Positions 21,101 to 32,711 of a stretch of 64,000 nt of DNA are shown here, one piece after another. A program made the position numbers and the translations under genes. The stretch lies in the NCBI GenBank assembly GCA_002914805.1, contig JXTB01000094.1, forward strand, positions 804,740 to 868,739, written 5' to 3'. This DNA is from Parasponia andersonii (Eukaryota; Streptophyta; Magnoliopsida; Rosales; Cannabaceae). Position 1 is the first letter of the stretch, and every line of letters starts with the position of its first letter. A model generated the notes under the pieces. It was not told the DNA's origin, ran no database searches, and was given only the letters and a program-made list of their open reading frames with translations.

Positions 21101-23756
21101 TTTCAGATTTGAATTAATATGTGTCAACACACAATTTCATCAAATGTAGACTCTTGCACCAAAGAGTAAGCAAGAAATAAAGATAAGATACACTCTGAAA
21201 GCACTATAAACCACTGTTCAAGAAAGAACCTGTTTCATCATAATTGTAGAGGACGGCAATGCAGAACGATTTCCCCTTGCACCAGCGGCCAAAAGTAAGG
21301 CTGCTTCTCCCCAAGCATTACCAACACATAGAGTAAATATTGGAGGCTTCACGTACCTGAAGCAGAGTAGAATTTGTGCATAAGCACGCAGTTAGCAGTA
21401 GTCCCCAAAATTCAGTTAAAGCAAAGTAATATCTGCTCAATATATAACGATTAAATCCTGTTGTATAAACAAGAGCACAAATGATTACTCACCCCATAAC
21501 ATCATATATAGCAAGAGCTTCAGTCTCATAACCCAACTTCTCACCACCCTGCAAATTTAAAACCAAAAAAAAAATAGGTCTATTATTTAAGTGATACAGA
21601 GGACAAACCAAGAAAATCTTAAAAGTTTGGTTGATCGACTGGCTAAGGCAAAAGAAAGTGGGGTAATAATTGTAGAATTGTAGTTCAAGTAGAATTAGGC
21701 ATCACAAGGCAAGCAAATTTCTAAAGCACGCTGACATGCCTATGAGCTGCTAATCTCCAACCATATTATCTCTCTGTTCTTGATTTTTTCACCCCACCCA
21801 TGGCTAAAATGTGAAACTGCAAGTGTTGAGGTTGGCCAAAATTCCAAAAAGTAAGAGCGATCTAATAAAGAATTCTATGGAACCAGCAGAAATAGAAACA
21901 TAAAGCATTTGGGCAACTTTTTGTGTTCAATTATGAGATAATAAAAGGAAATCGATGGCATACAAACTATCATGTAAAAAAAGTTCTGAAAAATAAAGAG
22001 AATAAAGGACAAGATGACCTTGGTTGTTCCAGTGGAATTTATGTATAGATAAATAGGCTTCTCAGCATCTTCATACTGAAGGTACAGAAATTCTGCTAGT
22101 ATCAACTCTGTGACAGAGGGAACAAGAGACATGCCCAAGTACACGATTCGATTTTTATACAAGTACGATGCTAAGTCTGGAGGAGGTTGCTCCCATGCAC
22201 TTCCCCTTGAAAATGGAATAACCTGCAGAATGCATACATGAAAGTCTCACAAATCCCATGCAAAAGAAGACTGGTAACAAAATGGAAAGTGAATCATAAA
22301 ATTTTTATGGCATCAACACAAAAAAAAAAATAAAATAAAATAAAATAAAATCTTAAAAGTACATTTTAGCTCTGACCTAGTCAAAACTATGATGAAGCAT
22401 AAAACTCTTCTACAAATCATAGTTGGAATGTTAAAACAAATTTAGCTACAACCTAGTATATATATAGGGCACCAATCAAGTAGGTACCCTTTTTTAAAAA
22501 AAAACCTATCTAAAGGTATTGTTTTCCCAATTAATATTCATCACAAACATCTTTTCAAGATAAAAGGTAACGAGAGAAAATCACTAAATAATGTATATTT
22601 ATGGTTATTTTTTTTCAACTACTCAAATTATGATAACCGTTGGATTATCCAATGACTTAAAAAAAAATATCTACCGGATTATGGCCCATATATACATATA
22701 CAAAACAAGAGGGAGGTGGAAGAAAAATACAACACTGTATCAAGGCTATAGAAAAAATACACAACGAAAATATTTAAACCACAATGGAAGAACTCGAATC
22801 AGCTTCCGATATAAGGCATACAATCTCAATAACTTAAAAATCATATCTCCTCCATATAACAATCACATTTAAAAGTTTCCATGTCTACAAGGGGGGAAAA
22901 AATCCATGTCAAATATATCCCCTTCATAATCCTTTAGAAATGAAAACAGTTGACCATTGAGCCAAATAAAACTAAAATGCAATCAAGTAGATAATTTTTT
23001 TTTATTTTGAACGTATCCTTACATAGTCAGATAGTTTGACAGAAGAAATCCACCAATATTCTTGACTAAAATGTTTCCCACTTAAAAATCCTTCCAATAT
23101 TTTTAGTAAGGTTAAAGGAAATGCATATCCAGAGAAACTCACTGACTAAAGAATTGATATCTGGGCCTCAGAATAGAGAAAGAAGCACAAAATCGAAAAC
23201 AATACAGAATAAGCCTCTTTCTCCTTTCATCTTCACCAAATATTAGAATTCAAATTTCCCCCAAATCCCTAAATAAAGTCAGAAAGCCAATGCCAATATC
23301 ACCATCCTTAAAATCCCTCCAAAATTTTATTCATCTTGTCATTGGGATACACTAGCAGGAGATAGCTTTCCCCAGAACACTACAAATTCTACAGTTGCTA
23401 AGGATCAGATAAGAACAAAATCAAGGGCATATTCTGCAAGCATTTACCCAAAAAAGAAAAAAATTGGGGGAAAGTACCATGGTGACGACGCCTCGTTTCG
23501 CCTTGGAGCTTCGAAACGACGCCGGATTGAGAGACGAGTGTCGGATTTTCTGACCGGTGAAATCGGCGGAGAGGCTGCCGCCGGCGAAGGGAGAGAGGAA
23601 GTTGGAGGAGAGAGAAGCTCGGCGAGAGGAGGAAGAAGAAGACGGAGAACACGACGTCGTCTGAGCACGGAGAGGGGTTAGGGTTCGTGAAGGAGCGGGT
23701 GGTGCTATCATGCGCGTGTGGAGGGCGAAGGTCGAGGCCGTGGTGGCCACCTCCAT
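18196..23756 (-). CDS. CLPR4: Plastid ClpPR protease subunit ClpR4 (seven exons, 309 aa)
   Basis: Exons on the minus strand are 23756-23478, 22222-22019, 21548-21493, 21356-21230, 21076-20999, 18470-18357 and 18267-18196; all are GT-AG and phases join cleanly. Residues 1 to about 60 are Ser/Ala/Arg-rich, a chloroplast transit peptide. The rest is a ClpP fold: [72 protein letters not shown] and [18 protein letters not shown]. The catalytic triad of ClpP is absent: Ser is Gly196, His is Lys221 and Asp is Pro270, as expected for a ClpR. It would be a structural subunit of the ClpP1/R1-R4 ring in the stroma. Length and sequence match Arabidopsis ClpR4 as I recall it (about 305 aa). Intron 5 (2.5 kb) contains transposon and duplicated DNA but the splice sites look intact. 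Confidence 0.97.
18985..19800 (-). mobile_element. Ty3/gypsy RT-RNase H fragment in CLPR4 intron 5
   Basis: The minus strand reads as reverse transcriptase ([56 protein letters not shown]) then the connection and RNase H start ([10 protein letters not shown]-like, [35 protein letters not shown]). It contains in-frame stops and small indels, and the polymerase site reads FFNDI in place of Y-x-DD. No LTR, gag or integrase is present, so it is a dead fragment. It lies in the same direction as CLPR4. Confidence 0.9.
19805..20755. repeat. Segmental duplication, copy B (in CLPR4 intron 5)
   Basis: It is the counterpart of 14940-16110. It begins immediately after the gypsy fragment and carries only the right arm of the foldback element found in copy A. 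The two copies lie about 4.8 kb apart in the same orientation, one downstream of and one inside CLPR4. Confidence 0.85.
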
Positions 23757-23960
23757 AGCTAGCGGTTGCTGAAGCGGCTAAAATTCTTGTGGGAAAGAAA
23801 TTTGAAGCAACTGGGGTCTGGGAGACTGGGAATAAGATATTGCAGCATTACCCCTAAGCAGGTTGCTATGTAAAACGACTGTCGTTTATCTGTTTGAGAG
23901 TCTTGTGCTCTTTGTTGTCCATATCTTTAAAACGACATGTCGTGTTTTTACAGTTTGAAT
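23757..23960 (-). promoter_or_regulatory. CLPR4 promoter region with two palindromes
   Basis: No TATA box is evident, common for housekeeping plastid-protein genes. Two palindromes sharing ACGAC/GTCGT arms lie 117 and 176 bp upstream of the ATG: AAACGACTGTCGTTT (23873-23887) and ACGACATGTCGT (23932-23943). Their role is unknown. Confidence 0.5.
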
Positions 23961-25215
23961 AACGTCGATGGTTACAAGATATGTTATGTCAGGGAGTGTA
24001 AGTTTTGGGTCTAATTTAGAGAAAAATTTTAACCACTTCGTAATAAAATAATATCAAGACATTCATTGACAAATTATAATTGTCCTATACCGTTATGTTT
24101 TGAATACATTTTATAAATAATTTCATTATCAATTTATTGTAAATATCTTTCGAAGTAATTGTTATATGTGTTTTCTTTGAATTAATTTTGAATTTTCTTT
24201 AACTATTGTCCAGTTATCATTGTGATTTAAAAAAAAAAAATAGTTTTTCCTTTTAACATGTCTTATTTTTTCTTTAGTTCAGCCTATGTGAGCATCCGTA
24301 GTGGCTCATTATCTCTTTTTCTTCATGATTTGTTTCTGTGAGGTTTGCAATGGACGGGATACTTGTGGAATTGTTTTAGTATTACCGAGGAGGAAAAGAG
24401 GGCCCTGAGTATTTTGAATATAAAGGCAGAGATTTAAATATCACCTTGTGTGGCTATGAATATTTTGATAATTAAATTTTGACTCCGTGATGAATATAAT
24501 TAAGTTCTGTTAATCAAGACTTTCAAAAAAGAAATAGAGAAAGTTTGGTTATATTGATAAGATATATTCTCAAAAGAACAAAATGATAATTTTATCAAAT
24601 TTCAATTATTGCGGTGGAATGCAACTATATTATACTGCATTCCACTTATATTATACTAAATATCTATTTCCACTTATATTATACTAAATTTCTAATAGAT
24701 GAGAAAATTATATATAAAGTTACTTATATAATAAATTACTTGGAGAGTGCAATTTTGGACTTTCCTTAAATAAGTCCATTATTCGTAAGCTCACTTGTAT
24801 TAGTAATTAATTGGACTTTAGTCTTGTCTTTGAAATAAATAAAGAGTATTTATAAGAAATGTTGTTTTTAAACATTTTTTTAAAAAATGGCTGTTTTTAC
24901 AGATGTTTAATAAATGGTTGTTTTATAACTTTATTATGATAAATGATCGTTGATCTATTTTTTAAAAAATAAATCAATTTTATGCAAAATAAATCAATAT
25001 ATTTTGTTCTATTAAATATGAAACGTTATTATTTTTCAAATAATTTTTAAACTTCGGTCATTTTTTTAACAACATTTGAAAAGCGGTTATTTTTTAAATA
25101 GTAATCCAAAATTCATGCATTTGGCTAACAAATCCTAAGATTAAGAAGATAATTACCATTTTTTTTTTCAAATGTTTAACTAAATTTACCACTATTATTA
25201 GATTCTATTACTTTT
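23961..25215. other. AT-rich intergenic DNA, nothing recognised
   Basis: No coding frame or element boundary is visible. TTATATTATACTAAAT is repeated around 24645-24690. Confidence 0.5.
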
Positions 25216-25224
25216 TGGAGGGAA

Positions 25225-25465
25225 TTAGTTAAGAATTTGTGAAGAATTCATCAAAAATTTGTCAAGAATCTATCAAGAATTTGTCAAAATTACTACTGAC
25301 GTTAAGAATCTGTCAAGAATCCGTCAAGAATTCATCAAGATTGTCAAGATCCCCGCCAATGTCAAAAATCTATCAAGATCGTCAAAAATCCGTCAAAAAT
25401 TCATTAAGAATCCATCAATATTATTGTTGATGTCAAGAATCTATTAATATGATCAAGAATCCATT
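25225..25465. repeat. Minisatellite of GTCAAGAATC-type units (about 12-13 bp)
   Basis: About 18 imperfect units alternate between TCAAGAATCYR and TCAAAAATY forms, with two longer spacers containing GATGTCA/GACGTTA. Frames read through it as Lys/Ser/Ile-rich repeats, but this is a product of the repeat. Confidence 0.85.
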
Positions 25466-25715
25466 TTAAAAAATGGTATGGTGGTAGATTTAATTAATAA
25501 GGAAAAAAAAGTGGTATACAACTAATTTATTCCAAATCCTTTTAAGTAAATCCATTTGGATGCTTATCCTCCAGCAAATAACTTGAACATGTTAGATCAC
25601 TTCAAGAAGGAAGCCTAACACTTGGGTCTAGTATTCAATTGAGGAGCCGAAACATATAGGTAGGGCCATGAGCGCCCTGCGGCTACCGCTAAACATATGA
25701 TGAAAATTACGCATG

Positions 25716-26089
25716 ATACCTGTTTTCTAAAACTTATTTTAAAAATACTCATTGTTATTTTTTCTTTCAAAAATATCCGTTATTATGGTTCACAATTCAT
25801 ATGTGAGCAGTCCATATTTATAATGTAAATTTGATCTATGAGGTACACATTTCATATGTAAATTATGAACCGTGCATATTTTAAAATGTGTGCCAATTTT
25901 TTTGTGTAATTTTTATTCATGAAATGTAGATTGCGAAATACATTTAATATATGAAATATATATCGTGCTATACATTTCATATGTGAAACAGTAATGGTCT
26001 GTATTTCTAAAAAAAAAAGTATAAAAATGAGTATTTATGAAATAAAATAAAAATAGGTATTTATGAAAATATAGTTTGAAAACAGGTAT
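25716..26089. mobile_element. Foldback MITE (about 374 bp)
   Basis: The termini ATACCTGTTTTC (left) and its inverse (right) start arms of about 90 bp containing AAATACTCATT, ATTTTT and TTTCACATATG phrases in inverted order. The centre has repeated TTCATATGT motifs. There is no coding capacity, and no clear TSD was identified. Confidence 0.75.
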
Positions 26090-26639
26090 TTATACACTTT
26101 TTCCAAAATATGAGCAGAATTCGGCCAAGCCCAACCCTAGGAATGGGCCAACTTTTCAAGTGTTTAATGGATGTACTTAACCCTCTTATGAACTAGTGGA
26201 GAATCATCCTTTCAGTCTAACTAAGAACAAGAGTTTGACAGCTGTCCTGAGTCAAACAATTGGGAGAAAATACATTTATAATAGGACAAGCTTTAGAGAA
26301 AATATTATTAGTCCATAATCAAGAACCATTGGAGTACTCAAAAATCTTAGATCTTATTATTACTCGATTAAGATCAAGATGCCTACACCTTTACACACCT
26401 TTGTAGTTAAATCTTGGTGCATAGGACGAAAAGACACTTTTATTATGAAGTAGATTATTCAAGGTATTCTTTAATTGGTATATATCATAATTATGATATT
26501 TTAAGTTTGAGAAAAGTATTAAAATTAACAAAAATCGTTGTTGTGATTAGCTTGGGACTATATACTTTTTTTTATCATGTTTTGTTGAATTTATTACAAT
26601 TGGAATACCATTAACAACGAAAGAATGCTCGCCAGTGAG

Positions 26640-27835
26640 ATACAATAAAAAATAGGTGAAGATCAATCATCAGAAAACTCCATAACCTCTATCACCTTGC
26701 AAACAAACTTCCACTCTACTAAATATTAAGCTTTACTCAAATCCAATTTTAAAGCCATAAAACCCATCTAGCCATTGCTCTTTTAATTCAATGAGTACAA
26801 TAATTCAAAAGTAACAATAATATTGTAAGTAATTATGACCCTTCTTGGAATAAAAGCATTCTGATTAGAAGAGACGAGATTTGGCAAAACTAATCTCAAT
26901 CGGTTTGCAATAATTTTTTTAATAACAGGCTTATAGACAACGTAACAAAGACTAATAGAGCAATAATTGGTAACAGACACTGGATTCTTCTTTTTAAGAA
27001 GTGCAATTTATTTCCCTTGCCCATTGACCTGGATTCAACATTCCCAAATAAGCATTCATAACACTTCATCCAACCAACTCCTACTGAATTATTTGATAAA
27101 AAATGTAGCGTGAAAATCGTTACGCACAGGAGCTTTATTTTGTAGGATCTATATTATAAAGAGCCCGATATACCATTTTTCCCAAAAAAAAAAAAAAAAA
27201 GAAAAGGGTTTTCCTAAGAGAGAGTGAGATCCTCAGGAGAAAGTCGAGCATGAATCTGACGAGTACAACTGCTAATGCTTCCTTCAAAAGGTGACATCTT
27301 TGAAGGATAGTACTGAAATATTACTTTATTTCCATCACTTCGTTAGATTTAGAATGTCACATACCATCCTTATCCTGCAACTTGGAGAGCTGATATTTAC
27401 GTTTCTTATATTGATGCTTTATTATGAAAAATTATGTGTTTCTGCCATATGTCCCAAAATCCAAAGCTGAAATCATGCGTAAGTTTTATTAATTAAATTG
27501 TTAAATGAATTAATGGCAATTTCTAACATTTGTTGTCTTGGTTTCAAATTATTGTGTTTGATGGAAAGTTTTATTTAAACTGGAGTACCGAATTTGTGAA
27601 CTGAAACATAATAATTGCAAACTCAAACTATTCTCATTTAGATTTGAATCTTTTGGTTCATGATTACTAGTAAATTTACCAAAATTCACATTTTTAGTTT
27701 TGTATTTGTAACAGTTTCGGTCTCCAAAAGAGAGCCAATTAGCATCACGACACGAGATCTTTGTTTCCAATAATCCTCCTCTGCTTAAAAGCACCCCGAC
27801 TTCTTTTGCTAACCTCTTAATTTCTTCCATCGAGT
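26640..27835 (-). mobile_element. LINE (L1-type) reverse transcriptase relic
   Basis: Two blocks on the minus strand are in the correct order. 27830-27700 shows LLETKISCRDANWLSFGDRN, resembling the region between endonuclease and RT (W-K-x-GD-N-T-K-F). 27050-26783 shows IPKKKNP-like then VTNYCSISLCYVVYKPVIKK, NRLRLVLPNLVSSNQNAFIP, matching the start of a non-LTR RT domain. The segment between is degraded and the catalytic domain is lost. Confidence 0.8.
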
Positions 27836-28389
27836 AAGCAGTACGAGACAGATGGTCAACTTCTAAGTTCTAACTAGCGCATTTTGAGAGATGGCTATTT
27901 TAGCAAATATTTTGGGAGTGTAGTTATGCAGCTATTTAAACATTCTATATTTATATATAAATCACCTCTAATTAATAAGTTAATTTGAACAGCAATGTGA
28001 TTAGATAAAATAAATTACTAGATAGCTTCTAACTAGTTGAGCCGTTTGTTGTTGGACCCAGAAATTTGTTGGAAAAATGGCTTTATAAACTATTGTTAAT
28101 AGTCATTTTGTGACATGAAAATGAGTGGAATTAATTTCGTGTTAGTGGACACACTTGATTGTATTATGTTTTACTCTACGAATACATCGAAATGATATAT
28201 TCATATGCTTAAAATGTTATTTGGATGAATGAGAAATTAAAACCAAAGTAAAAATGTTGGAGTGGAAAAACTATAAGAAGTGTAAGAAGTCCCAGATGAA
28301 AAAAATAGCTTTTGGCAAAGGTGTGTATATTAGAATACACATTTGAAACTTAGTAACATAGTAAGTTGTGATGATCTCTCTTACATGAA
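27836..28389. other. AT-rich intergenic DNA, nothing recognised
   Basis: No gene or element is seen before the repeat block that follows. Confidence 0.5.
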
Positions 28390-29270
28390 CAAGCATGGGT
28401 TGCACTTTGGGAGCCAAAAAAATGTGGTGATATTTTAGTAAATAAGCTATCTTTTTTTATTCACTGAAAACTAATTTAGTTTCCTATTAGCAGAATGTCT
28501 TGTACGTAACTAAATCATAAAAAATTACAAAGGTTTCCTGCAAATTAGTTTAGTTTCCTTTAGCGAAATATCCCCACAATAATTTCCTAGAAATTAGTTT
28601 AATTTCCTTTAGCGGAATGTCCTATACGTAAATAAATCATAGAAAATCACGAACATTTCTTAGAAACCATTGTGGTTTAGGCACTTTGGGAGCCAAAAAA
28701 ATGTGGTAGTATTTTAGTAAATAAGCCATGTTTTTTTATTCATTGAAAATTAATTTAGTTTCCTATTAGCAGAATGTCCTGTATGTAAATAAATCATAAA
28801 AAATACAAAAGTTTCCTAGAAATTAGTTTAGTTTCCTTTAGCAGAATGTCCTATATATAAGTAAATCATAGGAGACTACGAATATTTCCTAAAAATCATT
28901 GTAGTTTGAGAGCTAAAAAATGCGGTGGCATTTCAGTAAATAGGCCATTTTTTTGTTCACTAGAAACTAATTTAGATTTCTATTAGTGGAATGTCTTGTA
29001 CGTAAGTAGATCATAGAAAACCACAAAGATTTCCTGAAAATTAGTTTAGTTTCCTTTAGCAGAATGTCCTATACATAAGTAAATCATAGGAAACTACAAA
29101 TATTTCCTGGAAACTATTGTGGTTTCTTTTTTGTAAAATGGCATATAGTTAAGTAAATCATAGTAAACCACAAAAAAATCCTAGAAATCATTGTGATGTT
29201 CTTTCCCTATAGCTAAGTAAATCACAGGAAACTAAGTAGATTTCCTAAGAACCATTGCCTTATAACTTAT
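28390..29270. repeat. Higher-order tandem repeat block
   Basis: Three larger units begin with (CACTTTGG)GAGCCAAAAAAATG at about 28404, 28681 and 28910. Each contains two or three subunits of about 80-90 bp built on TTTCCTAGAAATTAG, TTTCCTTTAGCAGAATGTCC and TAAATCATAGRAAAC. Spacing of the large units is about 277 and 230 bp. There is no coding capacity. Confidence 0.85.
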
Positions 29271-31530
29271 TACCTTGTTATCAAAAGTTCTAAACTACCA
29301 TAAAAGTACTAACAACAAGCAATATTGCTAATTCTATTAGACTGAAATTGACATCAGATATATTATAAGATTTATAAGAAAAACAGACTACTATAAACAA
29401 ACAAATAACTCCTAAATACAACTAAATTTGATGATTCTTACGAGAAGGTCTAGTGTTGACCAAAGATAGTTTCTTTCTCTTGCTTCTAATTTAAGGCAAA
29501 TTCGACTTAGAAACAAGATCATCCCAAGGGGTTTCTTCCTCTTCTCAATAGTTTGAGATAAAATTGACTGAGAAACATCACCTTTTTCATTGATAGATTA
29601 CGAAATCTCCTTTGAATTTGAAACTAAAGATGCCAATTGTGTTCGAGTTTCAATCATAGCCGAAACTAAGAAGAAATGAGTGATAGATTCACTAAAGAAA
29701 AGACGAAGAAAAGACGAAGAAGAGAACAAATTAAAAATGGCTAAATAATTTTGCTGTTTGAAAGCAGAAATCTGGAAACCAACCACTAAACCCTCAATTC
29801 ACTATTAAATTGGTTATTAAAATTTAGAAGAGAAAGATGAAAAAAATCAGAAAAATGAGAAAAGAAGTAGAAGATGAAAAAGCTAATTCAAATACCAAGT
29901 AAAAAAGGTCATAAAAAATTAAGTAAATTAGATTAGGTCATATTATTGGAATTTATTTTAAAAAGAATCCATAGCCCATATCATTTTCCTAATCCAAAAA
30001 GCCTCACCTTAGGCCTCCCAATGTTTTGCTATTTTTTCTTTTTATTTTTTGAGCTACTAGTTCCAAAAAACTCTACCCTAGGCCTCTCAACATTTGCTAT
30101 TTTTTTTTCGAGCTACCAAAAGCTACTGGAACTAAGCGGTAATAATTTTGGAGTTACGAAAATTATTCTGTAGCATTATTTGGTGCCATAAAACTATGTG
30201 TAATGGCCAAAATGTATTGACTTTATTGTTGTAATAACCAAATATTTTTCACTATGTTAATGGGGTTATTTAATGTATGGTTCTCCCTTGAATGCTATAA
30301 AAGGAGAGCTTCTCTATACGTTTCAACAAACCAAAAACAATCTGATCTCTCCATTCTCTTTGCTCTATAGCAGTTGGCTTCTATTAGTTGATAGTTGTGA
30401 GTCTAGGATGTTCACGTTTTAGGTCTATTGGTGTGCTCGAGCTCTCTAGTTGATTTTTGTGTACTTCTAGTGATAAAGTTTGAGCACCGATCAGTTCATC
30501 ATGAGTAGTAAATTGGAGCAACGTTGTTATTCATGAACCGTTTTATCCTGAGAAAAAGATATCGTTGGCATTTCTCTAAGTAACCCGCCGATGAGGAAAC
30601 GTAGCTATTTTAAAAAAATTATGTTTTCATGCTAGACTCGTTTGGTTTCCTTAACCTTCTCTGTTGTTTAGATTATTATTACCATAATTGCTATTATTTA
30701 ATTGTAACTAGTAATTGTAATTTATTTTGCTACACTATTTATTATAATATTTTTAATTTTAAAGCATTATATTTTTAGATTTATTATTATTTATAATAAT
30801 TTTCTAACAAAATTAACGGGGTTAAGTCTCGCCTTCCGTGCCAAAGTTGGGAGGAGATTATGAAAACATAGAAGATTACCTGCTACCAATAAAAAATATC
30901 TCATAAAAAAAAAAGAAAGAAAGCAGAAGTTTGGATCAGATAATCCAATATAAAATATGATGGTGTGAGACTTTGTTATTAAATTATTAATCAAATGCTA
31001 TAAATGTGAAATCAATCAACATATTGGTTTTATTAAGATAAGATTTAAAAAACGGAAAACAAAATAAAAATACAACATTTTAAAAAAAAATGCTCCTATA
31101 ATCCTATTCATATAGAGGCCGCCTTGAGCAAAATTGGAAAAAAGAAAAGAACAGTTCTAAGTTAATTTAGCTTTCAAAATTAATTTTACTCTCTCTAGTT
31201 TCACAGCTATAAACTTGACTTTATAATAATTTGTTATACAATTAAAACAAAAAATATTTTAGTGGAGTGTTAGCATCAAGTAAGACATCATAAGAGTATA
31301 AAAAAGAGTACTTTAGTTTTATTTTTGTCTATTTTCTTTTCCTTTTTATTGTTCATTGCATTAATCATCGTTACTCTTTTTTGATTTATTTTATTTTTTT
31401 AAGCATTTAACACTCCCATGTTCCTTTCAAAAAATAAAACTTACGTCAAGTATATCTTTTTGCATATTCATAAAATCAGGGAAACAAAGACGGCTACTTT
31501 TGGGTTGATACGATCTTGATTTTTGGGTGA
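29271..31530. other. Intergenic DNA with minor repeats
   Basis: A roughly 65-70-bp direct duplication at 29994-30117 shares CCTTAGGCCTCCCAA / CCCTAGGCCTCTCAA. From 30285 a TATAAAAGGAGAG box and leader-like sequence (to about 30610) may be an old LTR, but I found no ends. The remainder is AT-rich with nothing recognised. Confidence 0.45.
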
Positions 31531-31535
31531 CTAAA

Positions 31536-32371
31536 TGTTGGAGCGGTTTTTACCAACTGTCCACGTGTTTCTGAACTGCCGGTGTTGTATCCTCCAACTG
31601 TCCAAGTATCCTTGTTATCCCAAAGAGCTTTTGACTTCAAGCAGGGTCGGAGAGGCGAGGGTGGCCACCTGCAAAAACTCTCCGATGCTCAAATCAGATA
31701 TTTACCTCTGGGATTGAGTAGCAAAGATTCAGTTTTTCTCTGAATCTGTATGAGTATATCTTTATTTCTTACTCGTAAATTTTTAAATATTTTTTTTTGT
31801 ATGCGTACATACCCCCTTTTTGGGAGGCATGACTCATATATATATAGTCCTGAAATTGTGAACCTCCTGGTTCTCAATCTCAGGACCGAGTACCTTTTTC
31901 GTCAAAACTTTCTTCAGAGGTCACAGGTTGAGATTACCGTGATTCCCTCTGCACTGCTGTAGCCTAATTTCCGCCGTCCCCTATGGTTCGAGCCTATCAG
32001 GGGCGAGATTTGGACAAATCACCGTTCTGTCAGGACGGCTTGCCCCCTGCGCACACTTACTCAAGATCGCATTAAATGCTTTATCTGGGTCTGGAGCTGT
32101 GAGTTGTTTTCCATTGTGCTCTGGTGGAAGACCTTCGGGGCTTCCGACCCCCAGCTGTCGAGGTAAGGATCGGACTGGGCCGAGTCCATCCAGGGTCTGG
32201 GATGGGCTCGGCCCTAACCTCAGACAGCCCAATGGCCGATGTGATACCAAGTGCAGTTCGCGTGGCCTTTAGCTAGTCACTCTCGACACATGTCGGACGG
32301 TGGGCTCTGTTTGTGACCTGTTCTACCACTTAATCGTCCACGTGGTGTGTGATTTGGGAACGGGTCCCATA
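31536..32371 (-). repeat. 3' LTR of the Tat element
   Basis: 836 bp, bounded on the plus strand by TGTTGGAGCGG and GGGTCCCATA. The inner terminal dinucleotide is mutated (CA to TA). A TA-rich TATA-like tract lies at 31836-31846. An 89-codon minus-strand frame (31981-32250) is shared with the other LTR. Confidence 0.97.
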
Positions 32372-32391
32372 ACTGCCCCTATTTCCTTACT
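32372..32391 (-). promoter_or_regulatory. Polypurine tract of the Tat element
   Basis: On the minus strand AAGGAAATAGGGGCAGT abuts the 3' LTR, the expected position for the plus-strand primer. Confidence 0.75.
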
Positions 32392-32581
32392 TGATGGGTT
32401 CGTATCCATCAAGTGGGGAAATCGTTTCTTCGTTCTTCCAATTCGAGGGATACACGTGGCTCCTCCTTGCCGACGTGGAGGCACGCCATCCTATGTCACA
32501 AAATTTTTAAATTTCGAAGTTCCGACTATTCGGTCTCCCTTGCACTTCCTTTTTCCAGAAAAAAACTCTTCGGCTCCCCCC

Positions 32582-32589
32582 TATAAAAG
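32582..32589 (+). promoter_or_regulatory. TATA box of the reverse-oriented internal gene
   Basis: TATAAAAG on the plus strand lies 123 bp upstream of the ATG at 32712 and 210 bp inside the LTR edge, following a C-rich stretch. It points opposite to gag-pol. Confidence 0.65.
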
Positions 32590-32711
32590 CCGCATTTATG
32601 CTCATTTGCTACTTTACTAAAATCTTCAATTATTCCAGCCTCATAAAATCTTAGGGTTTCTGACTTCTCCCCTTTCTAGAAATTTTTGCTCTTTCGATCG
32701 TATCCAGAACG

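Noticed and set aside
22591-22872. 93-codon plus-strand frame in CLPR4 intron 1
   Set aside because: AT-driven composition and no motif; lies antisense inside an intron.
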